Source: Piscibacillus sp052246295 (GTDB lineage Bacteria > Bacillota > Bacilli > Bacillales > Alkalibacillaceae). From it: a stretch of 29,141 bases of DNA. The position numbers and the translations under genes are program-made. Shown here one piece after another: positions 8,360 to 15,149 of the stretch. The notes beneath the pieces are model-generated. The model did not search any database. It saw nothing but the letters and a program-made list of their open reading frames with translations, and was not told the origin of the DNA. Position 1 is the first letter of the stretch; each line of letters begins with the position of its first letter. The stretch is taken from NCBI GenBank assembly GCA_052246295.1, contig JBQQCO010000029.1; one strand, 5' to 3'.

Positions 8360-8465
8360 GGGCATCTAACCCTACCTCACACCATGCCACCGACGACGGG
8401 CGTCTAAGGTTGTGAAACCCACAGCATAGCCGAGTGCCTCCATTGATAAAGGTTAGGAGGCATCA
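8360..8465 (-). ncRNA. Structured RNA resembling the EAR (eps-associated) element
   Basis: The minus-strand transcript can fold into a compact structure. A 7-bp hairpin pairs UGCCUCC (8456-8462) with GGAGGCA (8435-8441) around a 14-nt loop. A long helix joins GCUAUGC (8424-8430) to GCAUGGU (8381-8387) and encloses two small hairpins, GGUU-UCAC-AACC (8408-8419) and CGCC/GGUG (8388-8402). UAACC in the first loop can pair with GGUUA at 8367-8371 as a pseudoknot. Position inside an exopolysaccharide operon, size and pseudoknot fit the Bacillales EAR (epsC) RNA, which promotes processive antitermination. I could not run a covariance search, so the family name is a judgement; that the segment is structured RNA is more secure. 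Confidence 0.62.
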
Positions 8466-8479
8466 CCTAATTAAATGCA

Positions 8480-9373
8480 TTAAACCGTGGACTTTTCTTG
8501 ACTCACGACTTCTTTTAAATAGTTCATGACATCTTCATTTAAATCATTACGTTCTAACGCAAACTCAATTTGAGCTTTAATAAATCCAAATTTGTCACCG
8601 ACATCATAACGGTCGCCTTCGAATTCGTAACCGACTACTATTTGAGCGCGATTTAATTCTTTAATCGCGTCTGTTAGCTGAATTTCTCCGCCCGCTCCTG
8701 GTAGTAGGTGGTCTAAGATATCAAAGATTTCTGGTCTTAGGATGTAGCGCCCCATAATGGCGTAATTGGATGGTGCTTCTTCTTGTTTTGGTTTTTCAAC
8801 TAAATCTTTCACATGGTAAGCACCTTGATCGATTTGTCCTTCTTTAATATCAATAACACCGTATTTTGATACATCGTCCATTGGGACTTGTTGGACACCG
8901 ATTACCGATGAATTTGTCCGCTCGTAAATATCGATTAATTGTTTTAAGCACGGTTTGTCGTGCGAATTAACAATATCATCACCAAGTAAAACAGCAAAAG
9001 GTTCATCACCAATAAAGCGTTTCGCACAACCAATCGCATGGCCTAGTCCTAATGGCTCTTTTTGTCTAATATAGTGGATGTTTGCGAGATTCGCAATGTC
9101 CCTTACCTCATCTAATAGCTCGTGTTTACCTTTCTTTTCAAGCGTTTCTTCAAGTTCATACGATTTATCGAAGTGGTCTTCAATCGCACGTTTACCTCGC
9201 CCGGTTACGATAATAATATCTTCAATACCTGATTTGACCGCTTCTTCGATAATATATTGAATCGTTGGTTTATCGACAATTGGTAACATTTCTTTCGGTT
9301 GAGCTTTTGTCGCTGGAAGGAAACGTGTTCCAAGTCCAGCTGCTGGAATAATGGCTTTTTTGACCTTTTGCAT
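8480..9373 (-). CDS. galU: UTP--glucose-1-phosphate uridylyltransferase
   Basis: A 297-residue nucleotidyltransferase making UDP-glucose from UTP and glucose-1-phosphate in the cytoplasm, the feedstock for UDP-sugars used in exopolysaccharide and wall polymers. The N-terminus carries the nucleotide-binding signature IPAAGLGTRFLPATKAQPKE with the lysine of PKEMLPIVDKP. Further conserved blocks are GRGKRAIEDHFD, QKEPLGLGHAIGCA, LLGDDIV (metal-binding Asp) and the C-terminal RYDVGDKFGFIKA. Length and motif order match GalU/GtaB. A TAAGGAG site lies about 9 nt before the ATG. It follows the EpsC-type gene by 13 bp and is clearly co-transcribed. In B. subtilis the equivalent gene is called gtaB. 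Confidence 0.97.
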   Translation of the reverse strand: MQKVKKAIIPAAGLGTRFLPATKAQPKEMLPIVDKPTIQYIIEEAVKSGIEDIIIVTGRGKRAIEDHFDKSYELEETLEKKGKHELLDEVRDIANLANIHYIRQKEPLGLGHAIGCAKRFIGDEPFAVLLGDDIVNSHDKPCLKQLIDIYERTNSSVIGVQQVPMDDVSKYGVIDIKEGQIDQGAYHVKDLVEKPKQEEAPSNYAIMGRYILRPEIFDILDHLLPGAGGEIQLTDAIKELNRAQIVVGYEFEGDRYDVGDKFGFIKAQIEFALERNDLNEDVMNYLKEVVSQEKSTV

Positions 9374-9386
9374 CTGTCAGCACTCC

Positions 9387-11204
9387 TTACGCTAGTTCAC
9401 TTACTTCTTCTTTCTTCGGCTTGATCGCCTCTAACAGTCGTTCTTTTAGTTTTAATTCGTCCTCTAGTAGGGTTTGGATTTGCTCCTCTATCCCGCCTGT
9501 GCATTCATTGGTTGCTTTTCCGATATAGATTTTCGGGAAGACTTGTTTGTCACTGACTTCATCTTCACCGAGTAGTTCTTCATACATTTTCTCACCTGGT
9601 CTAATGCCGGTAAATTCGATGCCGACTTCTTCGATAGAATGTCCGGATAATCGGATTAAGTTTTTCGCTAGGTCGACGATTTTAACGGGTTCGCCCATGT
9701 CCAGGACGAATATTTCACCGCCTCGTGCTAATGAACCTGCCTGAATGACGAGCTGACTTGCTTCTGGAATCGTCATGAAATAACGCGTCATTTCAGGATC
9801 CGTAACCGTTACAGGACCACCATTTTTAATTTGTTCTTTAAATAGCGGAATAACGGATCCTCGGCTTCCGAGTACGTTTCCGAATCGAACCGCGCAAAAT
9901 TTTGTTTGGCTGTCTTTTGCTAAATTCTGAATGACCATTTCAGCCATTCGTTTCGAAGCGCCCATAACGTTCGTTGGGTTAACGGCTTTATCCGTCGATA
10001 CCAGTACAAATGTGTTAACCGAATGATGATCGGCGGCATCCGCCACATTTTTCGTCCCGTAAATGTTGTTTTTTACCGCTTCAGTCGGATTATATTCCAT
10101 TAATGGCACGTGTTTGTGTGCGGCAGCATGGTAAATGACATCTGGCTTGTACTCACCGACGACTTTAAACATGCGCTCGCGGTCTTGAACATCCGCAATA
10201 ATTGGAATGATATCTATTAAATTATGATAGCGACTTCTTAGCTGACGGTCGATTTGATAGATACTGTTTTCTCCATGGCCAACAATCACGAGACGCTCAG
10301 GGTGGAACGTTGCGATTTGTCTACAAATCTCTGAACCGATTGACCCACCTGCTCCTGTAATTAGAACGGTTTTCTCTGTTATGTAATCTGCGATGCTCTC
10401 TATGTCTAATTTAATTGGGTCACGACCGAGTAAGTCTTCTACTTCTACGTCGCGGAACTGACTGACGGAGAGTTTACCTGTCATGATGTCCTCAATACGC
10501 GGAATAATCTGTGTTTTAATTTGCAGTTCCGTACAGACCTCGACGATTTCGTTCAAACGTTTGCGCTCCAGTGACGGAATCGCGATAAGGATGTGGTCGA
10601 TGTTTTTCCATTCGACAATTCGACGGATTTGGTTAATAGATCCTACCACCGGAATTCCGTGTATTTGAATCTTCCTTTTATTTGGATCATCGTCTACAAA
10701 AGCTACAGGTGTCAGATCAGTTTCGTTGCTGTTTAATAATTGATGAGTCACCATTGCACCAGCATGTCCAGCTCCGATCACTAATGTACGCTTTTTGTTC
10801 TTGCTACGCTTTAAGATGAAATCACGAACAACCCTCCATGCAAACCGTGAACCACCAATCAATAGGATATGCATCATGTAAGTAATAACTAAAGCACTAA
10901 ATGTCACATAATCATATACTGTAAATTGTACTGCAGCAGTTACGATAATCGACAATGTAACAACATTGAAGATTCCGATTAATTCTCCAATACTCGCATA
11001 CTCCCATGCTTTCTGATATAAACCAAATATGAATGCAAAAACGTGATGTGAAATTAATAGAATAATAGAAGAAATTACGATAATATCTTGGTTAATCGCA
11101 AACGTATTATATAGAAGATAAGAACAATAGTAGATTGAGAATAATACAATTGCTGAATCAAGTGAAAATAACAGTGCTACTCTTAAACGATAGTTCAACA
11201 GCAT
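9387..11204 (-). CDS. epsC: Membrane nucleotide-sugar 4,6-dehydratase (EpsC/CapD/PglF family)
   Basis: A 605-residue enzyme expected to convert UDP-GlcNAc to a UDP-4-keto-6-deoxy-HexNAc, the first step to QuiNAc, FucNAc or bacillosamine-type sugars. It has four N-terminal membrane helices (residues 8-120), a first nucleotide-binding fold with VIGAGHAGA at 142-150, and the catalytic fold starting VLITGAGGSIGSE at 280-292. STDKAVNP (403-410) provides the Thr-Asp-Lys triad known from PglF. The usual YxxxK is replaced by MGASK (414-418), as normal in these large membrane dehydratases. Start ATG at 11204 follows GGGAG. It is the first gene of the minus-strand operon, driven by the promoter at 11296-11324. 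The symbol follows the B. subtilis homolog by architecture only. Confidence 0.93.
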   Translation of the reverse strand: MLLNYRLRVALLFSLDSAIVLFSIYYCSYLLYNTFAINQDIIVISSIILLISHHVFAFIFGLYQKAWEYASIGELIGIFNVVTLSIIVTAAVQFTVYDYVTFSALVITYMMHILLIGGSRFAWRVVRDFILKRSKNKKRTLVIGAGHAGAMVTHQLLNSNETDLTPVAFVDDDPNKRKIQIHGIPVVGSINQIRRIVEWKNIDHILIAIPSLERKRLNEIVEVCTELQIKTQIIPRIEDIMTGKLSVSQFRDVEVEDLLGRDPIKLDIESIADYITEKTVLITGAGGSIGSEICRQIATFHPERLVIVGHGENSIYQIDRQLRSRYHNLIDIIPIIADVQDRERMFKVVGEYKPDVIYHAAAHKHVPLMEYNPTEAVKNNIYGTKNVADAADHHSVNTFVLVSTDKAVNPTNVMGASKRMAEMVIQNLAKDSQTKFCAVRFGNVLGSRGSVIPLFKEQIKNGGPVTVTDPEMTRYFMTIPEASQLVIQAGSLARGGEIFVLDMGEPVKIVDLAKNLIRLSGHSIEEVGIEFTGIRPGEKMYEELLGEDEVSDKQVFPKIYIGKATNECTGGIEEQIQTLLEDELKLKERLLEAIKPKKEEVSELA

Positions 11205-11295
11205 CCCTTCTCCCTGAAAAAATTATTCGTCCATTTTCTTTTTTTATTTATGTATGTTTCCAATTCAGAACAAAATATGTATCTAGATTACTAGT

Positions 11296-11324
11296 ATTAT
11301 GGAATATTTTTGTCTGAATTTCAA
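11296..11324 (-). promoter_or_regulatory. Sigma-A promoter of the minus-strand polysaccharide operon
   Basis: Minus-strand -35 TTGAAA (11319-11324), 17-nt spacer and -10 CATAAT (11296-11301), about 90 bp upstream of the dehydratase start. Each hexamer differs from consensus at one or two positions. Confidence 0.75.
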
Positions 11325-11346
11325 CAGCATATTACAAATATCTCCA

Positions 11347-11362
11347 TCAAGTTATAACTTGA
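11347..11362. promoter_or_regulatory. Perfect 16-bp palindrome, candidate operator
   Basis: TCAAGTTATAACTTGA is fully self-complementary and lies 23 bp upstream of the minus-strand -35 box. Position and symmetry suit a dimeric regulator; the regulator is unknown. Confidence 0.55.
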
Positions 11363-11389
11363 GTTATATTTTAGTACTTTTTTACTAAT

Positions 11390-11406
11390 ATTACAATAGT
11401 ATTACA
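11390..11406 (-). promoter_or_regulatory. Candidate WalR (YycF) binding box
   Basis: On the minus strand two TGTAAT hexamers are separated by exactly five bases (ACTAT). This fits the published WalR consensus TGTWAH-N5-TGTWAH at every fixed position. The repeats lie one helical turn apart between the divergent promoters. Function is inferred from the motif alone. Confidence 0.45.
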
Positions 11407-11454
11407 ACAAAATGTAAAATTTTATGTTTTTGTAAAATAATTGAGGTGAGTACA

Positions 11455-11483
11455 TTATCAATCTTGTCGAATTATGCTATAAT
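11455..11483 (+). promoter_or_regulatory. Sigma-A promoter of the phosphorelay operon
   Basis: -35 TTATCA (11455-11460), 17-nt spacer and perfect -10 TATAAT (11478-11483), about 40 bp upstream of the modulator start at 11524. Confidence 0.75.
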
Positions 11484-11523
11484 TTTGAAAGTATATATAT
11501 AAGTAGAAGTTGGAGGCAAAAAA

Positions 11524-12264
11524 ATGGAAGAAACCATATCACTTCAAGAGATTTTCTCTATATTAAAGAAGAGACTTAAGTTAATTATCCTATTAACTGT
11601 TGGAGCCACACTCATTAGTTTAATTATTACTCAACTATTTATTACACCTCAATATGAAGCTTCAACACAATTCATCGTTAACCAAAAAGACACAGGACAA
11701 GAAGCGCAATATGATATTAATGACATCCGTTCAAATGTCGAGATGATCAATACATACAATGTCATTATTAAAAGTCCTAGGATACTAGACCAAGTGATTG
11801 AAGAAGAAGGATTATCTTTATCGGTTGGACAACTTTCGAGTAAAATTCAAGTTCAAAATGCTGATAACTCACAAGTAGTTAACGTTACCGTATCAGATTC
11901 TGACCCATATTTAGCTGAGAATATTGCTAATACAACATACGACATTTTCGAACGAACACTACCTGAGTTAATGAACATTGATAATGTTAGTATTTTATCT
12001 GAAGCAAATGTTGGAGCTAATCCATCGCCGGTAAGTCCGAACTTAATGTTAAACGTGGCAATTGCATTAGTGCTTGGAGCAATGATCGGTGTCGGTCTAG
12101 CATTTTTACTAGAGTATTTAGATAACACCATTAAAACTGAACAAGATGTCGATGATACACTTGGACTACCAATCATGGGCGTAGTGTCGACCATTACTCA
12201 AGACGAACAGAATGGAAATTATACTCGTAAGAGACGTAGAAGAGGTGATAGAATTGGCGCGTAA
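11524..12264 (+). CDS. Wzz/CpsC-type chain-length determinant and kinase modulator (YwqC-like)
   Basis: A 246-residue membrane protein with the Wzz fold: a cytoplasmic N-terminus (EETISLQEIFSILKKRLK), a first membrane helix at about 19-40, an extracytoplasmic domain, the NPSPVSPNLMLN proline motif near 160 and a second helix at about 172-192. The cytoplasmic tail (EYLDNTIKTEQDVDDTLGLP, then a run of basic residues) is the part that activates the partner BY-kinase in Firmicutes. It controls polymer length and export together with the kinase. A GGAGG site precedes the ATG. Its last 11 bases overlap the kinase start, indicating translational coupling. The organisation is modulator plus separate kinase, as in B. 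subtilis YwqC/YwqD and streptococcal CpsC/CpsD. Confidence 0.93.
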   Translation: MEETISLQEIFSILKKRLKLIILLTVGATLISLIITQLFITPQYEASTQFIVNQKDTGQEAQYDINDIRSNVEMINTYNVIIKSPRILDQVIEEEGLSLSVGQLSSKIQVQNADNSQVVNVTVSDSDPYLAENIANTTYDIFERTLPELMNIDNVSILSEANVGANPSPVSPNLMLNVAIALVLGAMIGVGLAFLLEYLDNTIKTEQDVDDTLGLPIMGVVSTITQDEQNGNYTRKRRRRGDRIGA

Positions 12265-12946
12265 ATCAAAAGTGAGAAACCCACATACTAGAACCTTAAT
12301 TGCACGGGATCAGGTTAAATCACCTATTACCGAGCAGTACCGAACGATTCGAACGAATATGCAGTTCGCGAATATTGATCAAGAGCTTAAATCAATTTTG
12401 GTCACATCAACTGGCCCTTCTGAAGGAAAGAGTTTAACAACCGCTAACCTGGCTATTGTTTTTGCACAACAAGGCAAAAAAGTTCTGTTAATCGATGCTG
12501 ACCTTAGAAAGCCAACCGTTCATTATACCTTTAGATTAAATAATACATTTGGTTTAAGTAACTACTTAGTCGGTGGTTTTGAATTAGAAAAAACCGTTCA
12601 ACAAACAAATGTAGACAATTTAGACATCATGACGTGCGGGCCGATCCCGCCAAATCCTTCAGAACTATTAGGCTCTAAAGCAATGACAGAGTTACTTGAT
12701 GTTGCGAATAAAAACTATGATATTGTCATTTTTGACACACCGCCTGTGCTAGCGGTGACAGACTCACAAATTCTATCTAACTTAGTAGACGGTGTTTTAT
12801 TAGTTGTACGTAGTAAACAAACGGAAAAAGACGCCGCAGTGAAAGCTAAGGATTTACTAGAAAAGGCTGATGCGAATATTTTAGGAGCGGTTTTAAATGA
12901 CCGTGACGCTAAAGATAGTGGATATTATTACTATTACGGAAAATAG
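12254..12946 (+). CDS. CpsD/YwqD-type bacterial tyrosine kinase
   Basis: A 230-residue cytoplasmic BY-kinase that autophosphorylates a C-terminal tyrosine cluster and phosphorylates polysaccharide enzymes such as UDP-sugar dehydrogenases. Walker A is STGPSEGKS (52-60), Walker A' LLIDADLRKP near 78 and Walker B IVIFDTPPV near 157. The tail ends GYYYYYGK, the phosphorylation cluster. I choose the TTG at 12254: GAGGTG lies 6 nt upstream, and the protein then begins MARKSKV like known homologs. The ATG at 12212 would force a 53-bp overlap with the modulator and has no convincing site. It lacks a membrane domain, so it needs the preceding CpsC-type protein for activation. No terminator follows before the phosphatase promoter. 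Confidence 0.94.
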   Translation: MARKSKVRNPHTRTLIARDQVKSPITEQYRTIRTNMQFANIDQELKSILVTSTGPSEGKSLTTANLAIVFAQQGKKVLLIDADLRKPTVHYTFRLNNTFGLSNYLVGGFELEKTVQQTNVDNLDIMTCGPIPPNPSELLGSKAMTELLDVANKNYDIVIFDTPPVLAVTDSQILSNLVDGVLLVVRSKQTEKDAAVKAKDLLEKADANILGAVLNDRDAKDSGYYYYYGK

Positions 12947-12966
12947 TTTAAAATTAAAATATTGAA

Positions 12967-12994
12967 TTGACAGTTTTTGGTCCCGTGGTACAAT
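12967..12994 (+). promoter_or_regulatory. Internal sigma-A promoter for the tyrosine phosphatase
   Basis: A consensus -35 TTGACA (12967-12972), 16-nt spacer and -10 TACAAT (12989-12994) lie 21 bp after the kinase stop. It could let the phosphatase be made independently of the kinase. Confidence 0.75.
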
Positions 12995-13007
12995 TGTACT
13001 ATGGGAC
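12980..13007. promoter_or_regulatory. 28-nt dyad overlapping the phosphatase promoter
   Basis: The core GTACAATTGTAC (12988-12999) is a perfect palindrome covering the -10 box. The symmetry extends to GTCCC (12980-12984) and GGGAC (13003-13007) with two mismatched pairs that would be G-U in RNA. It looks like an operator; as RNA it would be a 12-bp hairpin with an AAUU loop but without a U-tract. Confidence 0.55.
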
Positions 13008-13038
13008 TTATAATTTCTTACAGGGAGGGCTTTGGGTT

Positions 13039-13815
13039 ATGATTGATCTTCATAGTCATATTTTACCTGGATTGGACGATGGTGCTAGTTCAATGACAGA
13101 AAGTCTAGCCATGGCAAAATCGGCAGTCCAAGATGGCATTCAAGTCATTTATGCCACACCTCATGAATTACACCCTCAATTCGATTATCAACTTGATGAA
13201 TTATACAAACAGTTTGAAGAATTGAACGCTCAACTTATTCAGGAGGAAGTACCACTTGAAGTTAGGTTGGGGCAAGAACTTCGGATCAGTGGTGATTTAG
13301 TTGAACGGCTAAATTCTAAAGAGGCTTTGACTTTAGGAAATGGCGGCCAATACGTCTTGATTGAATTTCCATCTGACCACGTGCCTGAGTATGCGCAACG
13401 TCTACTATTTGACGTACAAGTTGCGGGGTACAAACCGATTATTGCACATCCAGAACGGAATAAGGAGATTATGCAGAAGCCTGAACTTATGTATAAACTC
13501 ATTCGCGATGGTAATTTAGCACAAGTGACCGCAGCAAGTGTTGCAGGTAATTTCGGAAATAAGATCCAAGAGTTTAGCTTTGATCTCATTGAAGCGAACC
13601 TTGCTCACTTTATTGCTTCTGATGCGCACAACACGAACACACGTGGGTTTGTGATGACAAAAGCTTGGGAAAGCATTCGAAGAGAATTCGGTTTAGAAAC
13701 TGTGTATTACTTAAGAGAAAATGCGGAGATCCTAGCAGAAGGCGGACAAGTCATCAGCGATGAACCGATCCGCATTAAACAGAAAAAGAAGAAAAAGTTA
13801 TTTAAGTTTTTCTAA
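13039..13815 (+). CDS. PHP-family protein-tyrosine phosphatase (CpsB/YwqE type)
   Basis: A 258-residue manganese-dependent phosphatase that removes phosphate from the BY-kinase and its targets. The start MIDLHSHILPGLDDGAS gives the first metal ligands (HSH). Further ligands and substrate residues are in YATPHELHPQF, RLGQELRISG, IAHPERN near residue 140 and FIASDAHNT near 195. Length and order match CpsB/CapC/YwqE. The ATG at 13039 is preceded by GGGAGGG with 9-nt spacing. An earlier in-frame TTG at 12967 lies inside the -35 box and cannot be the start. It lies 92 bp after the kinase with a promoter between them. The last residues are a Lys-rich tail. Confidence 0.95.
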   Translation: MIDLHSHILPGLDDGASSMTESLAMAKSAVQDGIQVIYATPHELHPQFDYQLDELYKQFEELNAQLIQEEVPLEVRLGQELRISGDLVERLNSKEALTLGNGGQYVLIEFPSDHVPEYAQRLLFDVQVAGYKPIIAHPERNKEIMQKPELMYKLIRDGNLAQVTAASVAGNFGNKIQEFSFDLIEANLAHFIASDAHNTNTRGFVMTKAWESIRREFGLETVYYLRENAEILAEGGQVISDEPIRIKQKKKKKLFKFF

Positions 13816-13833
13816 AGACTAAAATGGACGAAT

Positions 13834-13856
13834 GTAATTGAGCGACCTTCAATTAC
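13834..13856. repeat. Short inverted repeat after the phosphatase gene
   Basis: GTAATTGA (13834-13841) and TCAATTAC (13849-13856) are perfect 8-bp arms around a 7-nt loop, 19 bp past the phosphatase stop. There is no T-run after it, so it may stabilise the 3' end rather than terminate. Confidence 0.4.
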
Positions 13857-13937
13857 CCCTCAACATTCCTAACACACAATCTTCAAGTCATCTTAGTCCG
13901 TACGACTTGCGAAATTTGTATGATGACGTCAATTTTT

Positions 13938-14031
13938 CGGGCATTCGACAAAGGCAAACCTATTGAAAGATAGGGACGCAAAGCTCAAGGGTCTAACGCC
14001 ATGCTAAGATCGCCAGCTACCGAATATGCCG
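13938..14031 (+). ncRNA. Cyclic di-GMP-I (GEMM-I) riboswitch aptamer
   Basis: The plus-strand sequence matches the GEMM-I class closely: GGCAAACC (13953-13960), a short helix capped by a GAAA-type tetraloop, then GGGACGCAAAGC, GGGTCTAACGCC, and GCCAGCTACCGA near the 3' end. The outer stem pairs GGCATTCG with CGAATATGCC (two extra bases). The aptamer binds c-di-GMP between the two stacked helices. A terminator hairpin follows at 14044-14074, so this looks like a transcription-terminating switch. On this strand no gene follows until 18038. No strong promoter was found directly upstream, so its RNA may be the 3' extension of the phosphatase transcript. Confidence 0.93.
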
Positions 14032-14041
14032 ATCCATAATA

Positions 14042-14074
14042 AAACGCCTGTCACTAAAGACAGACGCTTTTTTT
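14042..14074. terminator. Bidirectional terminator between the riboswitch and the LCP gene
   Basis: ACGCCTGTC (14044-14052), loop ACTAAA and GACAGACGC (14059-14067) form a hairpin followed by seven Ts on the plus strand. Read on the minus strand the stem pairs fully if G-U is allowed and is followed by TTTTATTA. It serves the riboswitch RNA in one direction and the LCP gene in the other. Confidence 0.85.
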
Positions 14075-14984
14075 AACCCTTATTTAAATGATTTTCCACT
14101 CGGTCTCTTAATCTATTAACTTCTTCATCCTCTAACATTAGGTACCAAATATCGCCAATAAATTCACCGTAACCCGAGACATGCTCGGTTACTATGTCCT
14201 TACGTGTGTTTTGGTATTTAGTAAAAAGACCTCTCATATCATCCATGGCCATGTTCGTTTTGACATTATCACCAACCGTGTTTAGTAAATCATTGACTTT
14301 GGCGAATGATTCAAAGGAAAGCGTTTTATCTAAAGCCGCCTTGAGCACCTCACGTTGACGCTCCGTTCGGCCGAAATCATTATCAGGATCATGTTTACGC
14401 ATACGCGCATATTTCAATGCCTGGTCCCCATCTAAATGAATTTCTCCAGCAGGAAAGACCTCGCCACCTTGGTTAAACTCAAAATCATTTTTGACTGTCA
14501 CGCCACCAACCGCATCTACACCATCTTTAAATCCCTGCATGTTCACTTTAGTATAAAAATGAATATCGGTTTTCAGGAAATCTTCTACGGTTTCAACCGC
14601 CAAGTCCGTTCCACCAAATGCATATGCATGGTTAATCTTATCTTCCCCACGCCCCGGGATAGTTACATACGTATCACGTGGAATACTGAACATTAGTATT
14701 TTGTTAGTGTTCGGATTAAGTGATGCGAAAATCATCGTGTCTGATCGACCCTTGTCGTATTCACGCTCATCCACACCAAGAAGCAGAACATTAATTGGTT
14801 CCTTTTTCTCCATCGTATCTTTAATCAGTTCTTTTTGAATCACATCACGCTCAAGCGGTTCGTACATTTTCGCAACGGTATCTGACACTTGATTGTACAT
14901 ATAGAGCGCATAACTCCCAACGGACAATAGAAGCACTAACGTAATGGATCCAACAATAATCAACAGTTTTTTACGTTTCGACAT
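14073..14984 (-). CDS. LytR-CpsA-Psr (LCP) family cell-wall polymer ligase
   Basis: A 303-residue type II membrane protein with a basic N-terminus, one helix (about 7-29) and an extracellular LCP domain. LCP enzymes transfer teichoic acid or capsule from undecaprenyl diphosphate to peptidoglycan. Conserved features are LLLGVDERE near residue 68, GRSDTM, SIPRDTYV near 99, DKINHAYAFGG near 116 and RMRKHDPDNDFGRTERQRE near 194, which carry the Arg and Asp residues that bind the polyprenyl diphosphate and metal. A GAGGGGAG site precedes the ATG and a good promoter lies upstream. It is monocistronic, with terminators on both sides. A second LCP gene is at 18038. Which polymer it attaches is not visible; TagU-like and capsule-specific roles are both possible. 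Confidence 0.94.
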   Translation of the reverse strand: MSKRKKLLIIVGSITLVLLLSVGSYALYMYNQVSDTVAKMYEPLERDVIQKELIKDTMEKKEPINVLLLGVDEREYDKGRSDTMIFASLNPNTNKILMFSIPRDTYVTIPGRGEDKINHAYAFGGTDLAVETVEDFLKTDIHFYTKVNMQGFKDGVDAVGGVTVKNDFEFNQGGEVFPAGEIHLDGDQALKYARMRKHDPDNDFGRTERQREVLKAALDKTLSFESFAKVNDLLNTVGDNVKTNMAMDDMRGLFTKYQNTRKDIVTEHVSGYGEFIGDIWYLMLEDEEVNRLRDRVENHLNKG

Positions 14985-15019
14985 AAACTCCCCTCATTTT
15001 CGCCTAAGACTTATAAACT

Positions 15020-15048
15020 ATAATATTGTAAAATTTGGATAATTTCAA
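15020..15048 (-). promoter_or_regulatory. Sigma-A promoter of the LCP gene at 14984
   Basis: Minus-strand TTGAAA (15043-15048), 17-nt spacer, TATTAT (15020-15025), 36 bp from the start codon. Confidence 0.75.
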
Positions 15049-15117
15049 TACTGAATTTGTCAGTTGAGGGGGATCAAAAGCAGGGTTGCTATTCCCATAT
15101 AAAAGTTGTTCACATAG

Positions 15118-15146
15118 AAAAAGTTGCCTATAAAAGGCAACTTTTT
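15118..15146. terminator. Terminator after the APC permease gene
   Basis: AAAAAGTTGCC (15118-15128) and GGCAACTTTTT (15136-15146) form a perfect 11-bp stem with a 7-nt loop. It lies 4 bp past the permease stop, and the T-run on either strand allows bidirectional use. Confidence 0.9.
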
Positions 15147-15149
15147 AAT

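Larger units (their letters stand above)
11205..11523. promoter_or_regulatory. Divergent control region between the two polysaccharide operons
   Basis: This 319-bp AT-rich segment separates the minus-strand biosynthesis operon from the plus-strand phosphorelay operon. It holds a promoter on each strand, a perfect 16-bp palindrome, and a tandem 11-bp-spaced motif matching the WalR box. The arrangement suggests that one set of regulators controls both sides. Confidence 0.85.

Noticed and set aside
8360..8465. A second c-di-GMP riboswitch before the pilin gene
   Set aside because: The GEMM-I signature (GGGACGCAAAGC and the GCCAGCTACCG-like 3' part) is absent, and I could not fit the class II pattern I remember.
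12212..12253. Earlier ATG start for the tyrosine kinase
   Set aside because: It would overlap the modulator gene by 53 bp without a site; the TTG at 12254 has GAGGTG at the right distance.
12967..13038. Extending the phosphatase N-terminus by 24 residues to a TTG
   Set aside because: That TTG is the first half of a consensus -35 box; the ATG at 13039 has a good ribosome binding site and the conserved start of the family.
13239..13589. Minus-strand 116-residue frame inside the phosphatase gene
   Set aside because: It is a shadow of the conserved PHP-domain gene with no start signal or family match.
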